Shown piece after piece: positions 52,032 to 60,767 of a stretch of DNA of 64,000 nt. A program made the position numbers and the translations under genes. Source of the stretch: CALXOD01 sp964402715 (GTDB lineage Bacteria > Verrucomicrobiota > Lentisphaeria > Victivallales > Victivallaceae); contig CAYODJ010000001.1 in NCBI GenBank assembly GCA_964402715.1, positions 1-64,000 on the forward strand, given 5' to 3'. Each line of letters starts with the position of its first letter. The first letter of the stretch is position 1. The notes under the pieces are model-generated. The model made no database searches and had not been told where the DNA came from. It saw only the letters and a program-made list of their open reading frames with translations.

Positions 52032-52081
52032 GATTTTTCTGCAATCGACGATTCTTGAAAATCGGCGATTGCAGAAAAATC
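52032..52081 (+). promoter_or_regulatory. Long leader hairpin
   Basis: A 16-bp perfect stem (52032-52047 with 52066-52081, GATTTTTCTGCAATCG) closes a loop that can form a further 5-bp stem. It lies between a promoter-like motif and the gene at 52120, so it would be in the 5' leader. It may act as an attenuator, protein-binding site or mRNA stabiliser. Confidence 0.55.
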
Positions 52082-52119
52082 ATGACGTGACGAGGTATTG
52101 AAGTCGACAGGTATTATAG

Positions 52120-53691
52120 ATGAAGTATTCAAGAACGCTGATGATCGCTCTCCTGGGAGAAGACTGTTTCGAGACATCCGAGGTCGTCTTCCATCGGAAA
52201 TTTTTCGGCATCGAGACGAGGAAATCGCTGGATGTGTTCACCGCGCTGCTGTTCTTCTTCCTGTATGAGCCCGGATTCAGGCCCAATCGGTTCATAAGAT
52301 TTCTGTGCGGAATCGGGAAAATAACGGATTTGAACCGCCTGAAAGGAGTTTTCAGGGAGAATCTCGACGCGTCGTTCAGGACGCTTTCCGAGATCAGGGT
52401 GCACGGTGCGCCGTTCCTGCGTTATGAGAGAGCAGGAAACCGCTGGAACTACTCGCTGTCTCCGGAGGCGCTGTCGCTGAGGGAGACTTTCATATGCGAG
52501 CTGAATTCGGAGGATTTCTGGACCGAACGCAGACGGGGAGTGGCGGTGGCGTATCTCGGAGCCTACATATACCTGATGGGGGTTCTTGGAAAGACGGAAA
52601 TCGATTTGAAGTATCTCGGCGACAAGCGCTGGGCGAACGATTTCTGCTCGGGCTATCCTGTCTGGAAAGCCAGAAAGATCGTCAAGGATCTTGTGCTGGC
52701 GTTCGCCGGACGCGGCGTCTTCAGGTACGGCAGAAGACTGGAACGCATGGACGATCATGTTCTGCATGTGAAATCCGTCAATCCGGCGAACGACGGACTG
52801 CGTTACAGGAGACGCGTGGAGGATTTTGTCTTCACGCGCTACTACCGCAACGTATGGCGCGACGGAAAGATTGCGGGCAGAAGACAGCTGGTGCTGGATC
52901 TTGCGCGCAACAGGGAGACGCTGTCGCGTCAGGTGGCGTTTCTCAACGACATGGCGATGGACGTCAGATACGGCGGCAGACGGCTCCCGGACAGGATTTC
53001 CCTGGAATTCGAGGACTCCGCGCTGAGAGGCTTCATCAGAATCCGGTGTCCGGTGTCGGGAATACGACGTGCCGAATGGAAGAACGTGACGTTCGGAAGC
53101 GGCGGGAAAGCCGCCGTGATCGAGATCGAGCATCTGCGCACGCTGTACACGCTCAGGCAGTTCAGAAAGCGGGGCGTCAGATTCGAAGAGCTTCCATCCA
53201 ACCGTCTTTTCGAACGGACTCCGCAGAGACACAGGGGACTGCTCATGGACTTCGCGCTGGAGTCCATGCAGAAATACTACGGACAGCCCGGACGCATGCG
53301 TCAGAGCTTCCGCTGGAAGCTTCATCATTACCTGAAGCAGGGCGCCGTCAGACGGGAGATCAATTCGTTCATGTATTTCGTTTCGGAACGCTGTTTCCAC
53401 AGTTCGAAAGGTGCGCCCGACGTGGTCTCGGACGATGATTTCGTCAGAAGATGCCTGAGACTCTTCTTCGGAACGGTCTGGGAGCTGGGGAAGATCGTTC
53501 CGATGATCGTCACGCCCTGCGCTCTGATCGTTCCCGAAAAGGACGCGCGGAGCGTTCTGAGCGCGCTCGGCAGTTCCTACCGCAGATACTGGGGAGACAG
53601 AAGAAAGCCGCGTTTCCGCGTCACGACTGCGGACGCGGTGAGACGTTACAGATTCACCAACAGCAGTCAGATCAGGGAGACGACGACGTGA
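52120..53691 (+). CDS. Large hypothetical protein
   Basis: A 523-residue protein, basic and aromatic, with no recognised family. There are no signal peptide or nucleotide-binding loop. The segment ESMQKYYGQPGRMRQSFRWK and other Arg-rich parts suggest nucleic-acid contact. Upstream lie a promoter-like motif and a long leader hairpin. The next gene starts within its stop codon. Confidence 0.62.
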   Translation: MKYSRTLMIALLGEDCFETSEVVFHRKFFGIETRKSLDVFTALLFFFLYEPGFRPNRFIRFLCGIGKITDLNRLKGVFRENLDASFRTLSEIRVHGAPFLRYERAGNRWNYSLSPEALSLRETFICELNSEDFWTERRRGVAVAYLGAYIYLMGVLGKTEIDLKYLGDKRWANDFCSGYPVWKARKIVKDLVLAFAGRGVFRYGRRLERMDDHVLHVKSVNPANDGLRYRRRVEDFVFTRYYRNVWRDGKIAGRRQLVLDLARNRETLSRQVAFLNDMAMDVRYGGRRLPDRISLEFEDSALRGFIRIRCPVSGIRRAEWKNVTFGSGGKAAVIEIEHLRTLYTLRQFRKRGVRFEELPSNRLFERTPQRHRGLLMDFALESMQKYYGQPGRMRQSFRWKLHHYLKQGAVRREINSFMYFVSERCFHSSKGAPDVVSDDDFVRRCLRLFFGTVWELGKIVPMIVTPCALIVPEKDARSVLSALGSSYRRYWGDRRKPRFRVTTADAVRRYRFTNSSQIRETTT

Positions 53692-53948
53692 AAATCCATC
53701 CGGAAATCCGCAGGATCCAGGAGAGCATACATGCCTGCGATCCATGCAGACATCCCAGACGCGCGAAAAAGCTCATGGCGGACTTCGAGTCGCTGTGCGA
53801 GAGAATTTCCCGCGAGGAGCATATTCCCGTCGAGGATCTGGAGAGCATGGCCGTAGAGGTCGAAATGGAGCTCGACTCGGATGCCGAGGACGATTTCGGC
53901 GTGCGTCTCTCCGAGGAGGTCGTCCGCGAAATGCGGAAATTTTCCTGA
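53688..53948 (+). CDS. Small acidic protein
   Basis: An 86-residue protein starting with GTG at 53688, overlapping the previous stop (GTGA) behind GGGAGACG. It begins KIHPEIRRIQESIHACDPCR and then becomes acidic. No family recognised. The promoter-like motif for the next gene overlaps its last codons. Confidence 0.55.
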   Translation: MKIHPEIRRIQESIHACDPCRHPRRAKKLMADFESLCERISREEHIPVEDLESMAVEVEMELDSDAEDDFGVRLSEEVVREMRKFS

Positions 53949-53970
53949 TTTCCGCAGAATGCTTCATACA
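53935..53970 (+). promoter_or_regulatory. Phage promoter-like motif (plus strand)
   Basis: GGAAATTTTCCTGATTTCCG then CAGAATGCTTCATACATTCC, 47 bases before the CobS-like gene. Confidence 0.6.
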
Positions 53971-54016
53971 TTCCTGTAAGCGGCGGAAGAACCGCTGCTC
54001 AACAGGGAGCTGCGAC

Positions 54017-55117
54017 ATGAATGCGGAAACAGTGGACGGCGCTGTCGGAAAGGCGGACGGACGCGTCGGTTTCAAGAAATCGAAACAGTCCAATCTGATC
54101 AGACGCGACAGAGGCTATCATCTTCCGGGATTCCACAGGGAGGTCGAATGTCTCCTGAGCTGCGGCAGGGACTGGGGAAGATACCGTTCGGTGAATCTTC
54201 TGTTCACCGGTCCTCACGGCGCGGGCAAGACGGAGTTCGTCGACGAGATAGCGGAACGCTGCGGATTCGCCCGTGTATACCACGTCAACGGACGCGAGGA
54301 CATGGGTTCCGGCGACTTTCTCGGGGAGCAGAGCATCCGGATCGATCAGAAGACGCTCCGGAACAGGATGGTGTTCCGCAGGGGACCGCTTTTCAAGGCG
54401 TTCATCGAAGGCACCGCGCTTGACGCGGACGGCGATCAGATTCTCGATGACGACGGCGCCCCCGTGGTCACCGGAGCGCCGGGACTGTTCTTTCTGGATG
54501 AATTCGCCGCGCTGCCGCCGGGAGTCTTTCTCTCCGTCTTCAACCGCGTCATGGAAATCCCCAGGAATCCGGGCAGGTCGCGCGTCATGGAAATCTCCGC
54601 AGACGGCGGACGCACAGTGAAGTCCCATCCGGGCTTCGCCATGATTCTCGCGGGAAATACCGTGGGCAAGGGCGTCGAAAGGGAGTCGATGACAGGCTAT
54701 ACCGCGCAGAACAACATCATGGACGATTCCACGCTGAGCCGGATCACCGCCGTGTATGATTTCAGCTTCAGCCCGGATGCGGAGCAGGAAATCATCGCGT
54801 CCGCGCTGCAGGACGAAAGACTCATGGAGCGGTTCCAGCGTTTCGTGAGCGACGCGAGATCGCTGTACGATCAGGGGAAGATCTCCACGCTGATAACCAC
54901 GCGTTCCGTGGTCAACGTAATGGATCTCTACGAGAGATTCTATCCGCTTCATGAACGCAAGGCGCTGCATGTCGCGCTGAAGCGGGCGCTGCTCGCGGGC
55001 ATAAGGGAATATGAAGCCCAGGCATGGAAAGAGATGTGCCGTTCATATTTCGCGTTCGAAATCGGCGGCGACGGGGACTCCGGGGAGGAAGACCCGCCGT
55101 CCGTACGCGGCGACTGA
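54017..55117 (+). CDS. CobS/MoxR-like AAA+ ATPase
   Basis: A 366-residue AAA+ protein. Walker A GPHGAGKT is at 65-72, Walker B LFFLDEFAALPPG near 160, and a sensor 1 region GFAMILAGNT. MoxR/CobS-type ATPases work with VWA partners, and the CobT-like VWA protein encoded at 48973-50508 is the natural candidate. The target that the pair would remodel is unknown. ATG 54017 follows GGGAGCTG. Confidence 0.85.
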   Translation: MNAETVDGAVGKADGRVGFKKSKQSNLIRRDRGYHLPGFHREVECLLSCGRDWGRYRSVNLLFTGPHGAGKTEFVDEIAERCGFARVYHVNGREDMGSGDFLGEQSIRIDQKTLRNRMVFRRGPLFKAFIEGTALDADGDQILDDDGAPVVTGAPGLFFLDEFAALPPGVFLSVFNRVMEIPRNPGRSRVMEISADGGRTVKSHPGFAMILAGNTVGKGVERESMTGYTAQNNIMDDSTLSRITAVYDFSFSPDAEQEIIASALQDERLMERFQRFVSDARSLYDQGKISTLITTRSVVNVMDLYERFYPLHERKALHVALKRALLAGIREYEAQAWKEMCRSYFAFEIGGDGDSGEEDPPSVRGD

Positions 55118-55137
55118 AACTGAGGAGGAATCGATCA

Positions 55138-55149
55138 TGAGCGGCTGAC
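55138..55149 (+). other. Minimal ORF (Met-Ser-Gly-stop) behind a strong ribosome binding site
   Basis: GAGGAGGAATCGATC is followed by ATGAGCGGCTGA. It is either a three-codon leader or the remains of a gene start. It sits in the 102-base gap before the gene at 55220. Confidence 0.3.
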
Positions 55150-55219
55150 CGGACAACGGCGTCCACGTACACTCGACCACAGCGCACAGCATCAGAAAGC
55201 ATCGAAAGGAAACGAAGCG

Positions 55220-55936
55220 ATGAACAACAGCGAAATCAGACGGTTCTACACATCCTCCGGGAGTTTTCCGCTTCAGGACAGAAACGGACGCATCCTCGGC
55301 GAAATCAGCTATATGGAGAACACATCCAACCGGCGGAGGCTGTACAGAATCTGCGACTTCACCCGCGCCCTGCATCTCAACAGCCGGTTCAGTCAGAACG
55401 TCAAACATCATCATCGTTTTCCCGCTTCCGGGTTCGCTTGGGGAGACTGGCCGGCGATCAGAGGCGCCCTGAGACGGCTCCGCCGCGCCGGCGACGACAT
55501 TCTGGAGATCGGGAAGAGGAAGTCTCCCGAGGAACCCCTGCATGTTCACACCGTGACCGTCTCGGAAAAGCGGACGAATCCGCTGATCCGGCTGCTGCAG
55601 TCTCTCCCGGAGGACAATCTCCCGCAGGCTCTGCTGACCTTCCAGCGGTGTCAGGATGATTTCGCGGGATGGCTCACAAGCATCGGCGGCGATCCGGAGA
55701 ACTATCATCTGAAAGATCTGCAGGAATTCACCGCGCTCGACTATCTCAGGCTGCTGAGGGACTGCGGAGTGATCCTGCGGCGCGGAAAGACGGAGCCGGC
55801 GCCGGAGTCCCGGGCCTCCGGAGCGGCCGCGCCGGACGTCCGCGAATATCCCTGCGTGGAGCTGCAGACCCCCGATGGGAGGAACCTGCAGATAACGGTC
55901 AACGTGAACCTCAGATCTCCCGTGTCCGAGAGCTGA
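55220..55936 (+). CDS. Hypothetical protein
   Basis: A 238-residue protein without recognised family. The N-terminal 90 residues (with HLNSRFSQNVKHHHRF) are basic, the middle is helical, and the C-terminal end forms two strands (EYPCVELQTPDGRNLQITVN). AAAGGAAAC precedes the ATG. Confidence 0.6.
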   Translation: MNNSEIRRFYTSSGSFPLQDRNGRILGEISYMENTSNRRRLYRICDFTRALHLNSRFSQNVKHHHRFPASGFAWGDWPAIRGALRRLRRAGDDILEIGKRKSPEEPLHVHTVTVSEKRTNPLIRLLQSLPEDNLPQALLTFQRCQDDFAGWLTSIGGDPENYHLKDLQEFTALDYLRLLRDCGVILRRGKTEPAPESRASGAAAPDVREYPCVELQTPDGRNLQITVNVNLRSPVSES

Positions 55937-55976
55937 GGAAGTCGGCCGTGCCTCCGTCACGCGGAAAATCCGCCGT

Positions 55977-56013
55977 GCCGAAAAATAAACGGATTCTATA
56001 AAGGCTTCATAAC
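55977..56013 (+). promoter_or_regulatory. Phage promoter-like motif (plus strand)
   Basis: GCCGAAAAATAAACGGATTC then TATAAAGGCTTCATAACATG. It precedes the gene at 56072 and would also serve the radical SAM, DNA kinase and SAHH-like genes that follow. Confidence 0.55.
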
Positions 56014-56071
56014 ATGGACGTGAAAACCGGATCCGTACGGTTTTCCGGCACGGAACAGACGGAGGTGTCAG

Positions 56072-56491
56072 ATGGATCTTTTTGAAATGTACAACATGAC
56101 GGAGTTTGCGGAGTTCCCCGTGCTGCCGGAGGAACTGCAGGGAATCGACCTCGAGCCTGATTTTCTGCCTCCCATCAACGTCGAGGCGGATCTGCCGTAT
56201 CATTACATCCGCATCGACTACGGTCCGGGAGAGGCGAAGCAGCTCGACGAGCTCGTAGGCCGTCCTTTCACCAGAAAGGGCAAGGTCAGCTTCTTCTACA
56301 GGGACATCGTGGAGGGCAGGGAGACGCGTCCGTCCGTCTATGAGAACGACGGCGACGACTACGTCCTGATCGAATTCGAGGCCGTGGACATCGGAAACGT
56401 CATCAGAACATTCAATCTGCCGTACTACAGCAGAAACGACGCATATAAACTGAAGGATCTGCTCAGACATGTCAACCTGCAGCTGCAATGA
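56072..56491 (+). CDS. Hypothetical protein
   Basis: A 139-residue acidic protein of unknown function (FPVLPEELQGIDLEPDFLPP...). It opens the second modification cluster and overlaps or abuts the radical SAM gene. It could be a small partner of that enzyme, but this rests only on position. Confidence 0.6.
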   Translation: MDLFEMYNMTEFAEFPVLPEELQGIDLEPDFLPPINVEADLPYHYIRIDYGPGEAKQLDELVGRPFTRKGKVSFFYRDIVEGRETRPSVYENDGDDYVLIEFEAVDIGNVIRTFNLPYYSRNDAYKLKDLLRHVNLQLQ

Positions 56492-57908
56492 GGACGAACG
56501 TAGGAAGATGGCGGAACTCGAATCGCTCACCGATCCCGAGGACGAGCTGGTGTTCGACGAGGACATCAGCGCGCCGGCGGAAAGCGTGACTCCCGACCGG
56601 CGTCCGTCCCGTCCCGGCGACGTCCGGAATATACCGCACGACTATTCATCCCCTCGATGGACTGCGGAGTATCCGGACTGCTCGATGCCGATGACTTTCG
56701 ACACCTACAACAACTGTTCGTACGGATGTCTCTACTGCTTCAGTCAGTTCCAGCGCGGTATCGGCGAGGCCCGGGACAAGTATCTGAGCAAGGAGGTCCA
56801 CGCGGTCAACGTCAGGAAAATCAAGAGGATGTTTCTGGAGCCCGATACAAGTCAGTTCGGAGAATACATCAAGGCTCGCAAGGTGATGCAGTGGGGAGGA
56901 CTCTCCGATCAGTTCGATGAATTCGAACGCAGATACGGCGTGACTCTGGAGCTGCTGCGCTTCTTCCGCGAGATCGACTATCCCATCTGTTTCTCCACCA
57001 AGGCGACATGGTGGCTCGACGATCCCAGATACACCGAGCTTTTCAGAGGCAACAGGAAGTGGAACTGCAAATTCTCCATCATCACGAACCGCGAGGACTT
57101 CGCCGACGTCATTGAGCCCGGCGTGGACTCGCCGGGGAAACGCATCGAGGCCATCGGGAAATACGCCGATCTGGACGCCGGCGGCGCCACACTCAGGCTG
57201 CGTCCGTTCATCATCGGAATCTCGAACCACGGATACGAAGACCTGATCAGAGCCTGCGCGGACGCCGGCGCGACCGCCGTATCCACCGAATTCTTCTGCA
57301 TCGAGACGAGAAATCTCATGGCGATAAAGAAGTTCGAGCATATTTCAAGGCTGGCCGGCTTCGACATCGTCAGGTTCTATCGTCGCTACTCCATCGGCTC
57401 CGGCTACCTCCGGCTCAACCGCAAGGTCAAGGCGCCGTACGTCAGGAAAATGATGGAAGTCTGCAGGAAGACCGGTATGCGCTTCTACGTGTCCGACATG
57501 GATTTCAAGGACGCGTGCCACAACGGGTGCTGCTGCGGATTGTCGGAAGACTGGAACTATTCCAGAGGGCAGATGACGAACGCCATCTGCATCGCGCGGG
57601 AAAAGGGAACGGTGCACTATTCGGACATAGCCGACGACATCGACATCATCTTCTCTAAATTCGATTATCACAGAGGCGACGGACTGAACACCAAGTCCGC
57701 CGAACACCGCTCCGTATTCTACGGCGTGAGCATGGCGGAGCATATGCGCTATCTGTGGAATTCCCCGAAGAACGGGAATTCTCCCTATCGGATTTTCAGA
57801 GGATCGCTTGTTCCCGTCACCGACGGGAGCGGCGGATGCGTCCGTGACGCGAACGGCGACATCGTCTACAGATACGTCGACAGAGGCGGATTTTTTCGGA
57901 GAAAGTGA
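56469..57908 (+). CDS. Radical SAM enzyme of the second modification cluster
   Basis: A protein of up to 479 residues with CSYGCLYC (C-x3-C-x2-C) preceded by TFDTYNNC. This is the layout of spore photoproduct lyase-like radical SAM enzymes, which act on DNA bases. Later Cys residues (DACHNGCCCG) near the C-terminus may hold a second cluster. A DNA kinase gene follows shortly, so it probably remodels the modified base. The start could be the ATG at 56469 or the one at 56508; the first overlaps the previous gene by 23 bases. Confidence 0.82.
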   Translation: MSTCSCNEDERRKMAELESLTDPEDELVFDEDISAPAESVTPDRRPSRPGDVRNIPHDYSSPRWTAEYPDCSMPMTFDTYNNCSYGCLYCFSQFQRGIGEARDKYLSKEVHAVNVRKIKRMFLEPDTSQFGEYIKARKVMQWGGLSDQFDEFERRYGVTLELLRFFREIDYPICFSTKATWWLDDPRYTELFRGNRKWNCKFSIITNREDFADVIEPGVDSPGKRIEAIGKYADLDAGGATLRLRPFIIGISNHGYEDLIRACADAGATAVSTEFFCIETRNLMAIKKFEHISRLAGFDIVRFYRRYSIGSGYLRLNRKVKAPYVRKMMEVCRKTGMRFYVSDMDFKDACHNGCCCGLSEDWNYSRGQMTNAICIAREKGTVHYSDIADDIDIIFSKFDYHRGDGLNTKSAEHRSVFYGVSMAEHMRYLWNSPKNGNSPYRIFRGSLVPVTDGSGGCVRDANGDIVYRYVDRGGFFRRK

Positions 57909-57911
57909 AAA

Positions 57912-58151
57912 ATGAGTGATTCAGAGTATTTCGCGCAGCCGCTTTTCGAGGAGGAGAGAGCGGTTCCCGAGGATGGACTGGGCAGCGACGCGTTTCCCGA
58001 GGATTTCGCCGGAACGTACCGTCCGGAGAGGAACCGCATCGTCATACAGTACACGGATGAGCAGGAGCCGGCGCTGAGGCGGCTCCTCGGACTGATGGAG
58101 ATTGACGCGCTCGTCTTCAACTTCGAGGATCTGGGAGAAAATGGCAGGTAA
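57912..58151 (+). CDS. Small acidic protein
   Basis: A 79-residue protein (MSDSEYFAQPLFEEERAVPE...) with a strand-helix C-terminal part. It overlaps the DNA kinase gene by 11 bases and follows the radical SAM gene by 3. Function unknown; an accessory role in the modification cluster is possible. Confidence 0.58.
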   Translation: MSDSEYFAQPLFEEERAVPEDGLGSDAFPEDFAGTYRPERNRIVIQYTDEQEPALRRLLGLMEIDALVFNFEDLGENGR

Positions 58152-58755
58152 TCTGGTGTTGATAATCGGCGCCAACGGTTCGGGGAAGTCCACCGTCATG
58201 CGGGAGCTCCTCGGTTCCGGCGCCGAGGTCCGCAGACATCCTTTAGGGAGATACACGGCGTCGGAATCCAGAAAGCTGATTGCGCTGGGCAAGTACGACA
58301 ACGCCTGCGGCGGATGCGACGGCATCAGAACCACCTTTCTGGTGTACAATCTCGCCGATCGCCTTTCCGGACAGTTTCCGGATTACGACATCTGCCTGGA
58401 GGGCGTGCTCCTCTCCGGCATCTTCACCAACGTGGCGAAAATGCTCATGGAACTGCAGTTCGGGCATCGCCGTAACGTGCACGTCTTCCTGCTGTACACG
58501 AACCCGCTCACGTCCGTGACGAGAGTGCTTGCACGCAACGGCGGCAGACCCGTCAACCAGCGGGGAATCGCGGAACGCGTGGAGAGCGCGATCAGCACGT
58601 TCCGGAAGCATCGAGAGCTGGGTCTGTATGAGTGCAGGGCGTTCGACGCGGTGAACGGAAAGCCGTCCGAGATAGCGTCTGCAATAGCGGAAAGTCTGGC
58701 GTCCGGCGGCCATGCGCCGCCGGCGACGGCGAGGAGAGTTTTCCATGCCGTTTGA
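58141..58755 (+). CDS. P-loop DNA kinase, 5-hydroxymethyl-dU kinase type
   Basis: A 204-residue P-loop kinase: Walker A GANGSGKST (10-18), then GKYDNACGGCDGIRT (50-64), CLEGVLLSG (85-93), and an R-rich lid with GGRPVNQRG (134-142). The CGGCD segment and EGxLxS pattern match kinases that phosphorylate 5-hydroxymethyluracil in phage DNA as the first hypermodification step. The amino acid:DNA transferase encoded at 22985-24136 would use its product. The start at 58141 overlaps the preceding gene by 11 bases. Confidence 0.78.
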   Translation: MAGNLVLIIGANGSGKSTVMRELLGSGAEVRRHPLGRYTASESRKLIALGKYDNACGGCDGIRTTFLVYNLADRLSGQFPDYDICLEGVLLSGIFTNVAKMLMELQFGHRRNVHVFLLYTNPLTSVTRVLARNGGRPVNQRGIAERVESAISTFRKHRELGLYECRAFDAVNGKPSEIASAIAESLASGGHAPPATARRVFHAV

Positions 58756-59791
58756 ATCCTACATTCAGGACTGCGTCAACGAGGCTCCCTGCATGCTTTC
58801 GCAGATCAGGGAGTTCGCACGGACCAGACCGTTCGAGGGGATGCGCGTTCTCGACGCGACTCCGATATACTTCAATTCGCTGCTGAAGTATCAGGCCGTC
58901 ATCGCCGGAGGAGGCGAACTCGAGGTTTTCTGCAACGGAAAATTCTTCGACTACAAGGTCGTCGGCATACTGCAGCAGCACGGCGTAAGAGTGCATTCCG
59001 GCGTCGACGGGCTGAAGGATTTCGATGTCATCATGGACTGCGGCGCCGAACTGGAGAGCGTGCCGGCCGCGAAAGGACGGGTGGAGATGACCGCCAGCGG
59101 GATCAGACGCTACAGGGAACGTTCTGACTACACTGTCGATGTGGACAGCTCCCGGCTGAAGCGCTACATGTCGTATTTCGGCACCGCCGACGGACTGATC
59201 CGCGCTCTGGAGCGGCTGGGAATGCTCAAGCCCGGTTCCGGCGGACGGCATAACGCCGTGGTGTTCGGATTCGGCAAAGTGGGACGCGGCGTCGCCGACG
59301 CGCTGTCCGGAAAGAACTTCAGAGTCTACGTGGTCGAGAAGCCCGGGAAGATCGTGACGGAGTATCCGTGCTTCTATTCCGATCAGCGCGATATCCTGTT
59401 CAGACTTGTGTCGGATTCGGAACTTGTCGTCTCCGCAGCCGGCGTATACAACGGCGCGGCGGACGCTCTCGGGAATCCCGATCGCGGCTTTCCCGACGGC
59501 GTGCGCTTCGTCAACATGGGATACGAGCGGGACTTCGCCGGATGGCGCAATGTACTGAACGACGGTTTTCCGCTGAACTTCATTCTGGAAGAATCCACGC
59601 GGACCTGCTACATTGATCCCGTTCTGGCGCTGAGCAACGTCTGCGGAGCTCGGCTGGCGACGGACGGGACGCGGCGCTTCCGTCCCTCCGGGATATCGGA
59701 GAACATAGTTCTGCCCGCGGAGAGCGACGAGGCGGAGATCGAGGAGTCCGTCAAGAAGGAGCTGCGCATAGAGGGCGCGTTCAGATGGTGA
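58745..59791 (+). CDS. S-adenosylhomocysteine hydrolase-like protein
   Basis: A 348-residue protein laid out like SAH hydrolase but much diverged. A C-terminal Rossmann domain has VVFGFGKVGRGVADAL (from about residue 173), where SAH hydrolases have their NAD site, and VVSAAGVYNG. An N-terminal substrate-like domain is shorter than in the cellular enzyme. It may clear SAH made by methyl transfer or act on the modified nucleoside. Overlaps the DNA kinase gene by 11 bases. Confidence 0.65.
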   Translation: MPFESYIQDCVNEAPCMLSQIREFARTRPFEGMRVLDATPIYFNSLLKYQAVIAGGGELEVFCNGKFFDYKVVGILQQHGVRVHSGVDGLKDFDVIMDCGAELESVPAAKGRVEMTASGIRRYRERSDYTVDVDSSRLKRYMSYFGTADGLIRALERLGMLKPGSGGRHNAVVFGFGKVGRGVADALSGKNFRVYVVEKPGKIVTEYPCFYSDQRDILFRLVSDSELVVSAAGVYNGAADALGNPDRGFPDGVRFVNMGYERDFAGWRNVLNDGFPLNFILEESTRTCYIDPVLALSNVCGARLATDGTRRFRPSGISENIVLPAESDEAEIEESVKKELRIEGAFRW

Positions 59792-59822
59792 TCGCGGCGC
59801 GTCCGCATGAGGAGATTTCAAA

Positions 59823-60767
59823 TTGCCGTACAGACCTGCATCATGTAAGTTCGGTTTTCTCACCGATACGCATTTCTCGGTGATGAGGACCGCTTTCCGT
59901 ACCGACGACTATTTCGCCAGCGTGCTGTCCAAGTTCCGCGAGTGCTATCGGCGCTTCAACGACTCCGGATGCGAGTTCGTCCTGCACGGCGGGGACATGT
60001 TCGACAGATTCCGCTCGTATTCGTATCAGATGATTCTGGCGGTCCGCGAAGTCATCGTCTCCAGCGGGATTCCGACGTATTTCATATGGGGACAGCATGA
60101 TCTGATGGGATACAGCCGGGAAAGCTCCCGAGGCTCGAACCTGAATTTTCTGCAGCAGATCTGTGACGGCCGGCTGATTGAAATCGATCGATGCGTCGAA
60201 CTGAAGAATCTCTGTCTGTTCGCCTCCCATGTGGATCAGGACTGCGCGGAAACGCTGCGCGGCATCAGCGTGCCGAGTCCCTCCAGGCCTGTCGTAGCCG
60301 CGGCGCACGCGCTGCTGTACAATGCGGAATCCTCTTTCGGCACGATCAACGTGAGCAGCATCGGCCGGATCAGGCCGGTGCTGGTGCTGTCCGGCGATCT
60401 CCATTCGGGCTTCCCCCCGACGGAACGCGACGGCACGACGTACTACAATCCGGGCTCCCTTGCCAGAACCTCCCGCGAGAACCGCAGGCCGAAGGCCGCC
60501 GTGATCGAACTGACGCCGCTTCTGGACGGATGGAACGTGTCCATCGAGGAGTTCTTCCCGCAGTGCGAGGAGTTCCCGTTTCCTGAACAGGAGACGGAGA
60601 TCGCCGCGCCCGAAAGACAGGATTCGGAGGAGTACATCGCCGCTTTCGAAAAGTTCAGGGCGGAATCCTCGGACATCTTCGAACGTCTGGAGCAGGTGGG
60701 CAGGCTCCATGCCGTCGATCCCGAAGTGCTGGAATACATCAGAACGAAAGGTCAGCGGAAAGGATGA
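59823..60767 (+). CDS. Mre11/SbcD-like nuclease
   Basis: A 314-residue calcineurin-type phosphoesterase: FLTDTHFS with the first metal ligands (D15, H17), LHGGDMFDR, WGQHD, a later H in AAAHALL, and LSGDLHSG. It would be the nuclease partner of the split Rad50-like ATPase at 16148-18020. The start is a TTG at 59823 behind GAGGAG; no ATG nearby fits. It overlaps the polymerase gene by 4 bases. Confidence 0.85.
   Translation: MPYRPASCKFGFLTDTHFSVMRTAFRTDDYFASVLSKFRECYRRFNDSGCEFVLHGGDMFDRFRSYSYQMILAVREVIVSSGIPTYFIWGQHDLMGYSRESSRGSNLNFLQQICDGRLIEIDRCVELKNLCLFASHVDQDCAETLRGISVPSPSRPVVAAAHALLYNAESSFGTINVSSIGRIRPVLVLSGDLHSGFPPTERDGTTYYNPGSLARTSRENRRPKAAVIELTPLLDGWNVSIEEFFPQCEEFPFPEQETEIAAPERQDSEEYIAAFEKFRAESSDIFERLEQVGRLHAVDPEVLEYIRTKGQRKG

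Noticed and set aside
52129..53745. 538-codon minus-strand frame
   Set aside because: Opposite to the 523-residue plus-strand gene, which has a promoter motif and coupled downstream gene. The minus reading looks compositionally random.
55043..56566. 507-codon minus-strand frame
   Set aside because: It spans three plus-strand genes with good starts and motif support; it is a shadow produced by G/C-rich codon bias.
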